Below the pieces are notes generated by a model, which saw only the letters and a program-made list of their open reading frames with translations, was not told where the DNA came from and ran no database searches. DNA of 64,000 nucleotides from NCBI GenBank assembly GCA_028684065.1, contig JAQUGO010000003.1, positions 184,171 through 248,170 of the forward strand, in the 5' to 3' direction. The translations under genes and the position numbers were made by a program. The stretch comes from Sulfurospirillaceae bacterium. Its GTDB lineage: Bacteria > Campylobacterota > Campylobacteria > Campylobacterales > Sulfurospirillaceae. Below, piece by piece: positions 18,349 through 26,547 of the stretch (position 1 is the stretch's first letter; every line of letters begins with the position of its first letter).

Positions 18349-18953
18349 GTAAGTTTGAAAATTATCTTTTAAATGTAGATAAAAAACAAAAAATAATGAT
18401 TTACATTATAGTCATAATAGTGTTACTGTTTATAGTGAATTTTATCACAGTACCTATGCGAGAGGAACTAGATGGTTTAGAGAGTAATATTGCACGTGTG
18501 GAACAAAGTATTGCAAAAAATTCCGTTAATAGCTTGAAAAAAGAGATTGCCCTAAAATCAAAAGAACTTTTAAGTATCAATAATGAAATAGAAAAACAAA
18601 AAGAGATAAGTACGGGGTTACTTTCTAAATTATATACACTTAAATACGCCTTTTTTAATGAAAAAGAGTTTGCCAATTCGCTTGATGAAATGCTCAAAAA
18701 ATCACTGAATGCACACCTACGCATTGATTTTATAAAAAGTATCAATGTGCCCAAAGAAGATACAATGAAACTTCTTAAACATAAAAAAAGATTAGAAATT
18801 GGTGGAACAGGGGAGTATAAAGAGATTGTCAGTTTTATACATCATATCGAACAATTAGAAGCGGTTTTGAAATTTTCATCTATCCGAATAGAGTCTCTTA
18901 ATGAAACGGTCAAATTCTTACTCATTGTTGATATCTATGGAGTTGGGCTATGA
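18345..18953 (+). CDS. PilO/GspM-like pilus assembly protein
   Basis: A 202-residue bitopic protein: short cytoplasmic N-terminus, one membrane helix (IMIYIIVIIVLLFIVNFIT, about 17-35), a periplasmic coiled coil (about 40-90) and a ferredoxin-like domain. This is the build of PilO, GspM and MshJ. It overlaps the previous gene and the next by 4 bases each. It should pair with the GspL-like protein before it. The call rests on architecture and position and not on a unique motif. Confidence 0.65.
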   Translation: MSKFENYLLNVDKKQKIMIYIIVIIVLLFIVNFITVPMREELDGLESNIARVEQSIAKNSVNSLKKEIALKSKELLSINNEIEKQKEISTGLLSKLYTLKYAFFNEKEFANSLDEMLKKSLNAHLRIDFIKSINVPKEDTMKLLKHKKRLEIGGTGEYKEIVSFIHHIEQLEAVLKFSSIRIESLNETVKFLLIVDIYGVGL

Positions 18954-19345
18954 TCAAGATACTTCTTCCCCTTCTTCTGATGAATACACTCTTTGCTAGT
19001 AATCAAAGTGATGAACAATTAGATGCTTTGTTACAGTATCATCCTGCGCAACAATCGATAGTCATAGATTATAACCCCTTTACACATCAAAGTGCTTATA
19101 GCGCCGTGGTTAATAACAATGATAATACTAGCATTAAGAGTAAAAGAGCTTTGCATTTAGTGGCAATTATTAATCAAAAAGCATTTATTAATGGACAGTG
19201 GTATCGTGTAGGACAAAGTATTGATGGTCAAAAAATTATAAAAATTCATGAACAAAGTATTGAATTAAAAAAAGCTAATAGAACAACCATAGTAGGATTT
19301 GAAGAAGTACGTGAGCTTTTACATGTAAAGGATAGTCAAAAATGA
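18950..19345 (+). CDS. MshK/PilP-like periplasmic pilus protein
   Basis: A 131-residue secreted protein with a signal peptide (IKILLPLLLMNTLFA then S). The C-terminal part, ALHLVAIINQKAFINGQWYRVGQSIDG (split here as ALHLVAIINQKAFING and WYRVGQSIDG) then IKIHEQSIELKK, fits the HR-domain pattern of PilP, GspC and MshK. Those proteins contact the secretin. It lies directly before the secretin with a 4-base overlap. In the Campylobacter Cts locus a small protein (CtsR) holds the matching place. A TTACATGTAA copy lies near its 3' end. Confidence 0.62.
   Translation: MIKILLPLLLMNTLFASNQSDEQLDALLQYHPAQQSIVIDYNPFTHQSAYSAVVNNNDNTSIKSKRALHLVAIINQKAFINGQWYRVGQSIDGQKIIKIHEQSIELKKANRTTIVGFEEVRELLHVKDSQK
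19319..19328. repeat. TTACATGTAA copy
   Basis: Exact copy near the 3' end of the MshK-like gene, encoding Leu-His-Val. Confidence 0.9.
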
Positions 19346-20814
19346 GAATAATATTTGTTATTGTGAGTTTAATATGCATGGTCTCTTTTGCACAAGCAAA
19401 TTGTGAAACAAAATTTTTTACCTTTAGTGTGAAGCAAGAACAGGGTGATTCTGTCAGTATCCTTGACGTATTAGAAAATGTTGCACAAGAATGTAAAATG
19501 ACCTTAATTTTTGAAGATAGTAACGTTAAAGGAGCTGTTGAAAAGCAACTCAATTATATTAATGTGCATGATTTTTCATTAACGGAACTTTTAGATTTAC
19601 TTTTAGGTGATAACAATATTTTTTATGATTTATCTGATAATAAAAAAGTGCTCAAACTCTCTTACTTTAAAACCAAATCTTATTTTATTGATTATGTTAG
19701 TTTCTCTGAACGTAAAAATACGACCAGTAGAGTGATAAAGACAGGTTCGTCTTCTTCGAGTACAGGTTCTAGTGGAAGTTCAAGTAGTCGAGGAAGTGAT
19801 TCGACAACAATGGATTTTACTTCAGAGTTTAAGTTTTGGGACAAAATAGGAGCTGAAATTACCTCAATGATTTTTAGAGATGAAGATACTCAGCAAATCA
19901 ACAGTAAAGTTTTGATTAACCAAGATGCCGGTATGGTAACAATTACTGGGACAAAAAAGCAGCTTGAGCGAGCCGAAGAGTACCTTAAAACCGTGATGAA
20001 ACGTCTTCATAAAGAGATATTGGTAGAAGCTAAAATCTTTGAAGTAACGTACAGTTATGACAAGACTGATGGTGTTGATTGGAGCAAATTTGAATTAGGC
20101 ATTAGTGGTACATCCGATGCAACTCGTTCACGAACGGCAGGTGTTTTAGATAATACAACTTTTAGAAAACCAAATTATCTAGTAGGCTATAATTTTTCAA
20201 TGGAAGGCTTAGTCTCTTTCTTAAAAACACAAGGCGACCTCAAAGTTGTTTCAAACCCAAAAGTAATGACTCTAAATAATCAATCAGCGGTTATCAATGT
20301 GGGTACAGAAATTAATTATCGGTATGATACGGGAAGCACAACAACAGCCACAACAACAACACCTATTACAACGTATAACTATCAAGTTGGCTCAACTTTT
20401 GTGGGTATAACGCTTGATATTACACCACAAGTAACAGATGATAACTATATTATGCTCAAAATTAATCCTATTGTAAGTGAATTAGACCCTGATGGCAAAC
20501 ATATAGATACCACCACGGGGATTCCCTACTTAGCCCCTGATATTAAAATTAAGCAGCTCTCTTCAGTGGTCAAAGTAAAGGATGGCAACAAGGTTTTAGT
20601 GGGTGGCTTAATTGGTAAAAAAGAAACCAACAATGATACAAGTGTTCCAGGACTTTCATCCATTCCTCTGCTTGGTGAAGCTTTTAAAAGCAATAGTAAA
20701 ATCATTTCTAATAGTGAATTAATTATTGTCATTATTCCTCATATTGTTAATGGTACCAATACCCCTGACTTAAATCGTTTTGATGATGATGCTCTTTTCA
20801 AAGAGAAGCTATGA
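19342..20814 (+). CDS. Type II/IV secretin (MshL/GspD/CtsD-like outer-membrane channel)
   Basis: A 490-residue outer-membrane secretin with a signal peptide (FVIVSLICMVSFAQA). An N-terminal STN/N0-like domain (about 25-100) is followed by a Ser-rich low-complexity linker (about 135-155), an N-type domain (about 165-220) and the secretin barrel (about 225-475). Hallmarks are VVSNPKVMTLNNQSAVINVG and GGLIGKKETNNDTSVPGLSS then IPLLGEAF. The gate would release the pilus or let DNA or protein through. It overlaps both neighbours by 4 bases. Family assignment is firm; whether it serves adhesion, secretion or DNA uptake is inferred from context. Confidence 0.92.
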   Translation: MRIIFVIVSLICMVSFAQANCETKFFTFSVKQEQGDSVSILDVLENVAQECKMTLIFEDSNVKGAVEKQLNYINVHDFSLTELLDLLLGDNNIFYDLSDNKKVLKLSYFKTKSYFIDYVSFSERKNTTSRVIKTGSSSSSTGSSGSSSSRGSDSTTMDFTSEFKFWDKIGAEITSMIFRDEDTQQINSKVLINQDAGMVTITGTKKQLERAEEYLKTVMKRLHKEILVEAKIFEVTYSYDKTDGVDWSKFELGISGTSDATRSRTAGVLDNTTFRKPNYLVGYNFSMEGLVSFLKTQGDLKVVSNPKVMTLNNQSAVINVGTEINYRYDTGSTTTATTTTPITTYNYQVGSTFVGITLDITPQVTDDNYIMLKINPIVSELDPDGKHIDTTTGIPYLAPDIKIKQLSSVVKVKDGNKVLVGGLIGKKETNNDTSVPGLSSIPLLGEAFKSNSKIISNSELIIVIIPHIVNGTNTPDLNRFDDDALFKEKL

Positions 20815-21611
20815 GAGATTTTGATGCCGCAAAAGAGCTTTTTAAAGACACCATAAACACAGAATACTATTTTGATAGTATCAGTGCAGAAATTGCACGG
20901 AATAAAATTGAAGAAGCCATTCATGAACGTAATGCTCCTTTAATTTTTGTGATAGGTGACCCTGGTGTAGGCAAAAGCTATATATTACGAGTGATTAATG
21001 CACTTATCTCTCAAAGTCAATTAACTGTTTTTATCGACCATCCCTTTTTTGATAAACGTGATTTATTGAAGATGCTCTATGATGCAAAGGAATTGCCTTT
21101 TGATAAAGATATTAATTTTAATACACTCAAAGATGAATTACTAAAAGCTTATCAAGGTACTAATCATACGATTTTTATTGATGAAGCGCAGCTATTAAAT
21201 GAAGAACAATTTGAACTTATTCGTATTATGAGTGATACAAAAGTTTTTCAATTTGTACTTTCAATGCATAAAGAAGAAGGTGCTCTTATTTTGCAGAAAA
21301 AGCATTTTAAATCTCGTACAAAAATTGTTATTGAATATGGTAATTTAGAAGAAAATGAAATCTTGCGTTATATTCAGAGTTCTTTAGTCTCTCGTAACCA
21401 TGGTGAAATTGCCTCCATGTTCTCAAAAAATGAAGCAAAAATTATTGGTCGATATGCTAAAGGAAATTTTAGAACCATTAAAAAATTTCTTTATACTTTG
21501 ATGAAACTGCTTTCTTACGCTAAAAAGCACGGTTTATCCAAGTATCAAAAAATAAATAGTTGCCTTTTAACGATGGCTGCTTTAGATATAGGCTTAATCA
21601 ATGACAAATAG
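20811..21611 (+). CDS. ExeA/MshM/CtsP-like AAA ATPase
   Basis: A 266-residue AAA+ ATPase. Walker A is VIGDPGVGKSYIL (about residue 45), Walker B is TIFIDEAQLLNEEQFELI (about 120), and KSRTKIVIEYGNLEENEI near 165 is typical of the ExeA/GspA-MshM group. Unlike GspA it has no peptidoglycan-binding or membrane part. Members help secretin assembly. In Campylobacter the ATPase CtsP follows the secretin CtsD in the same order, which is why this gene is part of the Cts comparison. It overlaps the next gene by 11 bases. Confidence 0.82.
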   Translation: MRDFDAAKELFKDTINTEYYFDSISAEIARNKIEEAIHERNAPLIFVIGDPGVGKSYILRVINALISQSQLTVFIDHPFFDKRDLLKMLYDAKELPFDKDINFNTLKDELLKAYQGTNHTIFIDEAQLLNEEQFELIRIMSDTKVFQFVLSMHKEEGALILQKKHFKSRTKIVIEYGNLEENEILRYIQSSLVSRNHGEIASMFSKNEAKIIGRYAKGNFRTIKKFLYTLMKLLSYAKKHGLSKYQKINSCLLTMAALDIGLINDK

Positions 21612-22365
21612 TAGATTTGAAGATTTAGAAAGACGTTGCCAAAAAATTAAAAGAGCTAGAATTGCAAAAATAGTTCTTTTTTTTACATTTATTTCGTTTC
21701 TAGTGAGTGGTTATTTTTATATTAATAGTGCTAATTTTATTCTTGATAAAAGTACCATTGGTACTTTATCCACGGCACCTACAGCACTTATAGAAACTAA
21801 TACTAGTGTGCCGCAACAAAGTGATGAAAAAAATGAAACACAAATAACAGCAGAAGAAAATATAACACTGGATAATGAGAAACAGAGTTACGATACATTA
21901 CTACTTGCTCCTAAAATTAAAAATAATATGAAGCAATTACAATTACCTAGGGAAGAAAATATAGCATTAGCACCACCTATACGTAATCGTGAAGTTAAAG
22001 ATTTTACCCTTAATGATGAGCTCAAAGCACCTGGTGAACCTAAGACTGTCATCAATATGAGTGTGAAGTCGTTAGGAATGGAAGAATCATTATTGAAAAA
22101 TTTTCATTCTACAAGCACGTTTAAAACAGCATTTGAGCTAGCAAACTATTATTTTGATTCAAAAGAATATACCAAAGCTATTGTATGGGCAAAAGAGGCG
22201 AGTAAATTAGGACCAACATCTGAACAACCATGGCTTATTTATGCTAAATCAAAATTTCATTTGGGTGAGAAAGATGAGGCTATTCGTTCTCTTGAAATTT
22301 ATTTAGGGTACTCTAGTTCTAAAGAAGTTAAAGATCTTCTCAATTTTTATAAAGGACAGCAATGA
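21601..22365 (+). CDS. Membrane-anchored TPR protein (MshN-like)
   Basis: A 254-residue protein with one N-terminal membrane helix (AKIVLFFTFISFLVSGYFYI, about 22-42), a long polar, probably disordered linker (about 50-155), and a TPR-like C-terminus (FELANYYFDSKEYTKAIVWA, then LIYAKSKFHLGEKDEAIRSL). This build matches MshN, which also lies next to the MSHA ATPase. In Campylobacter the membrane protein CtsX has a similar slot between CtsP and CtsE. The function is probably scaffold or interaction within the assembly. Confidence 0.6.
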   Translation: MTNSRFEDLERRCQKIKRARIAKIVLFFTFISFLVSGYFYINSANFILDKSTIGTLSTAPTALIETNTSVPQQSDEKNETQITAEENITLDNEKQSYDTLLLAPKIKNNMKQLQLPREENIALAPPIRNREVKDFTLNDELKAPGEPKTVINMSVKSLGMEESLLKNFHSTSTFKTAFELANYYFDSKEYTKAIVWAKEASKLGPTSEQPWLIYAKSKFHLGEKDEAIRSLEIYLGYSSSKEVKDLLNFYKGQQ

Positions 22366-22904
22366 AACTTTTTTTACTATGTGTAGCATTCATTAATTAT
22401 ATGTATGCTTACTCGTACAATGATGTACTCAAAGATTATGAAGCTAAGCGGTTCGAAAAAGTGTGTAATGAGGGCTCAATTTTCTATATGCGCAATGATA
22501 AAAATGAAAACATACTAACAGCTATTGGTGATGCATGCGCAAGAGTTGATTCAATAAACCCTTTAGCAAGCATTGTGAAAAATCTTGTGACTACAAAAGA
22601 GTATCGCGAGAGTGGTTCTTATTTTGCGACATTGGTTTTGCAAAAAAAACTGATTTATCAATTCATGAACGATGATATTAATTTAAAAGAACTTCGTCTT
22701 CCACGTACAAATCATGTTTTATCGCGCGTCTTTGAAAACTTAGCAACGGATAATTATGCAGTTGTAGATAAGGGTCTTAGAAAAATCCAGATATCAACTC
22801 CTGATATGGATTATGTATTGTGGCTTTCCAATGATGATCCTAAAAAAGTCTATATTGATGAATATAAAAATGGCAAACTAATTCAAAGGCATTGGTACCT
22901 TTAA
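22362..22904 (+). CDS. Secreted protein of unknown function in pilus operon
   Basis: A 180-residue protein with a signal peptide (KLFLLCVAFINYMYA then Y). Two cysteines (VCNEGS and DACARV, about residues 32 and 57) may form a disulfide. The middle is helical, perhaps TPR-like, and the end is strand-rich (DYVLWLSNDDPKKVYIDEY). I do not recognise it. It is translationally coupled on both sides (4-base overlap before, TAATG overlap after), so it is an integral part of the pilus operon and a candidate lineage-specific component. Confidence 0.7.
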   Translation: MKLFLLCVAFINYMYAYSYNDVLKDYEAKRFEKVCNEGSIFYMRNDKNENILTAIGDACARVDSINPLASIVKNLVTTKEYRESGSYFATLVLQKKLIYQFMNDDINLKELRLPRTNHVLSRVFENLATDNYAVVDKGLRKIQISTPDMDYVLWLSNDDPKKVYIDEYKNGKLIQRHWYL

Positions 22905-24571
22905 TGTTACGACATAAAATTAGAATTGGTGACATCTTAGTTGAACGTGGTTATATCAGTGAAATACAACTTCAAGATGCATTACGTATCCAAAAAGAGA
23001 GTAATTTTACCAAAAAGTTAGGACAACTTTTTATAGATGATGGTTTAATTACACAAAGAGCATTTATTGAACTTTTAGCAACACAACTCAATATAGAATT
23101 TATTGATCTTTTTGGTGTAGAGATAGATTTTACATTAATGGCGACATTTCAAATTTCAATGCTCAAAAATGCAGATGCTATACCCTTTAAAGAAGATAAT
23201 GATTTTATACATATCGCTGTTGCTGATCCTCTCAATTATGATGCACTAGAGTTACTTGAACGTTCCATTGCGGTTAAACCTATTAAGCTTTATATTGCAT
23301 TACCTTCAGATATCGCACATGTTTTTGGAAGGCTTGAAATTATTTCTGTTACAAAAGCCATTGTTGCCAATATCAAAAGAGAAATTGCTTCTGGTTCTTA
23401 TCGTGCCGATAGTGAACAAAGCTCTATCATGCAATTGATTGAGCAGATTGTTAAAACAGCTATTTTTCATAATGCCAGTGATATTCATATTGAGCCATCA
23501 AGTTTTAATGTAACTGTTCGAACGCGTGTAGATGGAGTACTGCGTGAAAGTTTTGTTTTTGATTTAGATATTTATAATGCGTTATCCTCACGAATTAAGA
23601 TTTTAGGAAATTTAGATATTTCAGAAAAACGTCGCTCACAAGATGGACGTTTTTCGATGAAAGTTAAAAATTCTACTTATGATTTTAGACTTTCAACAGC
23701 ACCAACGATGTTTGGTGAGTCGATTGTTATGAGGATTTTAGATCAGCAAAAGATACTTCTAAAACTTGGTGAATTAGGCATGGAAGAATCTAATTTAAAA
23801 CTTTTTGATGAGCTTTTGAAATCACCTTATGGCATTATTTTTATCACCGGACCTACTGGTAGTGGTAAAACAACAACATTATATGCAGCACTTAATGAAA
23901 TTAAAAGTGTTGATAATAAAATGATTACGATAGAAGACCCTATCGAATATCAACTTCCTTTAGCGCAGCAAATCCAAATTAATGAGAAGATTCATTACTC
24001 GTTTGCAGAAGCTTTGCGCTCAATCTTACGACAAGATCCCGATGTTATCATGGTGGGCGAGGTTCGTGATGGTGAAACTCTCAACATTGCAGTGCAAGCG
24101 TCCTTGACAGGTCACTTGGTCTTTACAACATTGCATACCAATGATGCGCCAAGCGCTATTACTCGTATGATTCAGATGGGCTTGGAGTCCTATTTGATAG
24201 CTGACTCCTTAATTGGTGTCGTCGCACAACGATTGGTACGTAAAATCTGTCCTCATTGTAAAAAAGAATATCGTCCGCAAAAGAGTATCTTAGAAAAAAT
24301 CAAAGCACATCTTCCAGAAGAATTTCATTTTTATAAAGGTGAAGGATGTGCACGATGTTCTTTCACAGGCTATAATGGTAGAACAATGATTAGTGAGATT
24401 TTAAAAATTAGTGAAACCACATCACATATGATCTCTATCAATATGAATAAATATGAGATATCACGTAAAGCAGAAGAAAGTGGTGATTATGTGCCTATGT
24501 TTCTTGATGGCATTGCTAAAGCCCTTCGTGGTGAAACTACCATTGAAGAAGTGTTAAGAGTAGCGAAGTAA
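22904..24571 (+). CDS. Pilus/type II secretion assembly ATPase (GspE/PilB/MshE/CtsE-like)
   Basis: Hexameric cytoplasmic motor ATPase of 555 residues. It has an MshE-type N-terminal domain (about 1-150, starting IRIGDILVERGYISE), then Walker A TGPTGSGKTTTLYA near 315, an Asp box around MITIEDPIEYQL, Walker B QDPDVIMVGEVRDGET, a His box LVFTTLHTNDAP, and the tetracysteine zinc site CPHCKKEY with CARCSFTGYNGR. All motor motifs are intact. The ATG overlaps the previous stop in TTAATG, and the prior TTG at 22892 is not preferred. It drives polymerisation of the pilins in this locus. A PilT retraction ATPase is not present here. Confidence 0.94.
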   Translation: MLRHKIRIGDILVERGYISEIQLQDALRIQKESNFTKKLGQLFIDDGLITQRAFIELLATQLNIEFIDLFGVEIDFTLMATFQISMLKNADAIPFKEDNDFIHIAVADPLNYDALELLERSIAVKPIKLYIALPSDIAHVFGRLEIISVTKAIVANIKREIASGSYRADSEQSSIMQLIEQIVKTAIFHNASDIHIEPSSFNVTVRTRVDGVLRESFVFDLDIYNALSSRIKILGNLDISEKRRSQDGRFSMKVKNSTYDFRLSTAPTMFGESIVMRILDQQKILLKLGELGMEESNLKLFDELLKSPYGIIFITGPTGSGKTTTLYAALNEIKSVDNKMITIEDPIEYQLPLAQQIQINEKIHYSFAEALRSILRQDPDVIMVGEVRDGETLNIAVQASLTGHLVFTTLHTNDAPSAITRMIQMGLESYLIADSLIGVVAQRLVRKICPHCKKEYRPQKSILEKIKAHLPEEFHFYKGEGCARCSFTGYNGRTMISEILKISETTSHMISINMNKYEISRKAEESGDYVPMFLDGIAKALRGETTIEEVLRVAK

Positions 24572-24588
24572 CGATACGAAAGTGACTT

Positions 24589-25833
24589 ATGAAATATTTT
24601 GAAATTGAGTATATCTCAGCGGGAAATAGAGAAAAAATTATTATCCCTTCTGTGCATAAAATTGAAGCTATCAAAACATTTCAAGCCAAATCTTTAGGTT
24701 TTATGGTTAAAGCAGAAGAAATTAGTGAACCATTTACCTATAAAATTGAAGTAGCGAAAGTAAAACTTAAAACATTTTTAACAGCAAAGAAAATTCCTTT
24801 AGAACCTTATATCGCAGCATTACAACAAATTGCCGTAATGCTCAATGCAGGATTACCTATTAATACATGTTTAAAAGATGTGATTAAAACTTCGGATCAT
24901 AAGCGTCTTAAAGAGATTTTTTCAACGGTATTGTTAGAAGTAGAATCAGGTACGAGTATGTCTATATCAATGCAACAATTTAGGGATGAAGTTGGTAATA
25001 TCTCTATTGCAATGTTAGATTTAGGTGAAAAAACAGGTTCTCTTGATGAATCAATCAAAAAGCTAGCGGAAATTTTACAAGAAGTTCATGATAATCGCAT
25101 GAAGCTCAAAAAAGCAACACGTTATCCTATTACAGTTTTATTTGCCATGGTTATCGCTTTTTCTTTTGTGATTACCTTAGTTATCCCTCAGTTTCAAGCA
25201 ATGTTTGTTGAGTATCAAACAACACTTCCTTTCCCGACATTGGTATTGTTGTGGATAGAAGCAGCAATCCGTGAGTATGGTATCTTAGTATTAGCCGGTG
25301 CTGCATTGTTAAGTTTTATCCTTTCTATTGCGTATAAAAAAAGTGCTGCTTTTAAATTATTGTTTGATAAATATATGTTACATGTTTATATTGTGGGGAA
25401 AGTGATCTATTTATCGATGATAGGGCGGTTTATTTATGTCTTTGATCGCTTAGTAAGCTCAGGTATTCCTTTGGTTGAAGCTCTTAAGACGTCTATTGAT
25501 ATTGTTGAAAATAGTTATTTGCGCGAGCGTTTACGAGAGATTATCGATGCGATCGAAGAGGGTAAAAGTTTGACAGAGGGTTTTGATAGCACCAATCAGT
25601 TTGAAAGTATGATTATACAGATGATTAGTGCGGGGGAAACGAGTGGTTCACTAAATAATATGCTAGAAAAAATCACTACAATATACCGAAATAAATACAG
25701 CTATTTGGTTGACAATGTTTCTGTGATGATTGAGCCATTATTGATAGCAGGTATTGCAGGTTTTGTATTACTTCTTGCTCTTGGTATCTTCTTGCCTATG
25801 TGGTCTATTGCTGATGCTGTAGGAGGTATATGA
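24589..25833 (+). CDS. Inner-membrane platform protein (GspF/PilC/MshG/CtsF-like)
   Basis: A 414-residue polytopic protein with two GspF repeats (about 75-200 and 275-400). Conserved QQIAVMLNAGLPINTCL and GEKTGSLDESIKKLAEIL lie in the first, and DRLVSSGIPLVEALK and SAGETSGSLNNMLEKI in the second. Membrane helices fall near 180-205, 215-245 and 385-410. It turns ATPase motion into pilin extraction and lies 17 bases after the ATPase gene. Its stop overlaps the start of a 31-codon gene in TGATG. Confidence 0.93.
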   Translation: MKYFEIEYISAGNREKIIIPSVHKIEAIKTFQAKSLGFMVKAEEISEPFTYKIEVAKVKLKTFLTAKKIPLEPYIAALQQIAVMLNAGLPINTCLKDVIKTSDHKRLKEIFSTVLLEVESGTSMSISMQQFRDEVGNISIAMLDLGEKTGSLDESIKKLAEILQEVHDNRMKLKKATRYPITVLFAMVIAFSFVITLVIPQFQAMFVEYQTTLPFPTLVLLWIEAAIREYGILVLAGAALLSFILSIAYKKSAAFKLLFDKYMLHVYIVGKVIYLSMIGRFIYVFDRLVSSGIPLVEALKTSIDIVENSYLRERLREIIDAIEEGKSLTEGFDSTNQFESMIIQMISAGETSGSLNNMLEKITTIYRNKYSYLVDNVSVMIEPLLIAGIAGFVLLLALGIFLPMWSIADAVGGI

Positions 25834-25928
25834 TGGATATGGAATTTGGAACGATTGGTATTGCCGTTCTTAGCTCTATCATTTTGGGAGTAACCTTTTG
25901 GATTATTCACAAGATAACCAATATTTAG
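25833..25928 (+). CDS. 31-residue single-helix membrane peptide coupled to the platform gene
   Basis: A small open frame of 31 codons: MDMEFGTIGIAVLSS then IILGVTFWIIHKITNI. It has a canonical AGGAGG at 25821-25826, six bases before the ATG, one of the best ribosome sites in the window, and the start overlaps the platform gene's stop (TGATG). The peptide is one hydrophobic helix with a basic C-terminus. I do not know a named homologue. It is probably a small stabiliser of the pilus platform. Its stop overlaps the stop of the convergent pilin gene. Confidence 0.7.
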   Translation: MDMEFGTIGIAVLSSIILGVTFWIIHKITNI

Positions 25929-26530
25929 TTACATGTAAAGGTTAATGTATAGTTTGGTGTTGCCGTTCCTGTAATATCAATGAGTTGAATATCGCCTGCA
26001 AAAAATATTTTACCATTGATACTGTCGACACATGATGTTTTGGGTGGGAGAATGTATGAGAGATAGACCCAAAAGTCATTTTTATCAGGTTTACCTGTTA
26101 TATCACCATTGGGTGCTTTTGTGTCAAATTTTACCCCAATATCTTTATTTGAAGCAGGACCAGTAAAGACAGTTGCATTGTAATCTGTTGCACTGAGTGT
26201 TGCAATTTTTGCAAAGCCATCAGCATCTTTTTTGAGTAAGGCTCCAAAGACTTTATTGTTGGCACTTAAATCACTAGGATAGCCTACACTATTGAGGGCA
26301 GATGATGATTGATTGGTTCCCCATGTGAAGCTATTCTCATTGATGCTCCACTCACCATGCGCTGTTTCTATCGCTGTAGAGACAGCAGAGATAGTAGCTA
26401 TCTCTGCTGTCTTCTTAGCGCCATCACTCACACCACTTAACTTTGGAAGACCCACCGCTGCTAATATGCCAATAATGACAATCACAAATATGAGTTCAAC
26501 CATCGTAAAAGCGGAGTGTTTTATTGACAT
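25925..26530 (-). CDS. Type IV pilin-like protein (major pilin candidate)
   Basis: A 201-residue prepilin: leader MSIKHSA, then FTMVELIFVIVIIGILAAVGL and PKLSGVSDGAKK, a typical type IVa/MshA-like N-terminus with Glu5. Cysteines near residue 168 and at the C-terminus (TFTCN) could form the D-region disulfide. It lies on the opposite strand to the assembly operon, after a second, interrupted pilin gene of the same type, and the pair looks like a duplicated major pilin. It converges on the 31-codon gene with overlapping stops. Confidence 0.85.
   Translation of the reverse strand: MSIKHSAFTMVELIFVIVIIGILAAVGLPKLSGVSDGAKKTAEIATISAVSTAIETAHGEWSINENSFTWGTNQSSSALNSVGYPSDLSANNKVFGALLKKDADGFAKIATLSATDYNATVFTGPASNKDIGVKFDTKAPNGDITGKPDKNDFWVYLSYILPPKTSCVDSINGKIFFAGDIQLIDITGTATPNYTLTFTCN
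25929..25938. repeat. TTACATGTAA copy
   Basis: Exact copy inside the last codons of the pilin gene and directly after the stop of the small plus-strand gene; it may also weaken read-through between the convergent units. Confidence 0.9.
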
Positions 26531-26547
26531 AATAATTATCTTAGCTA

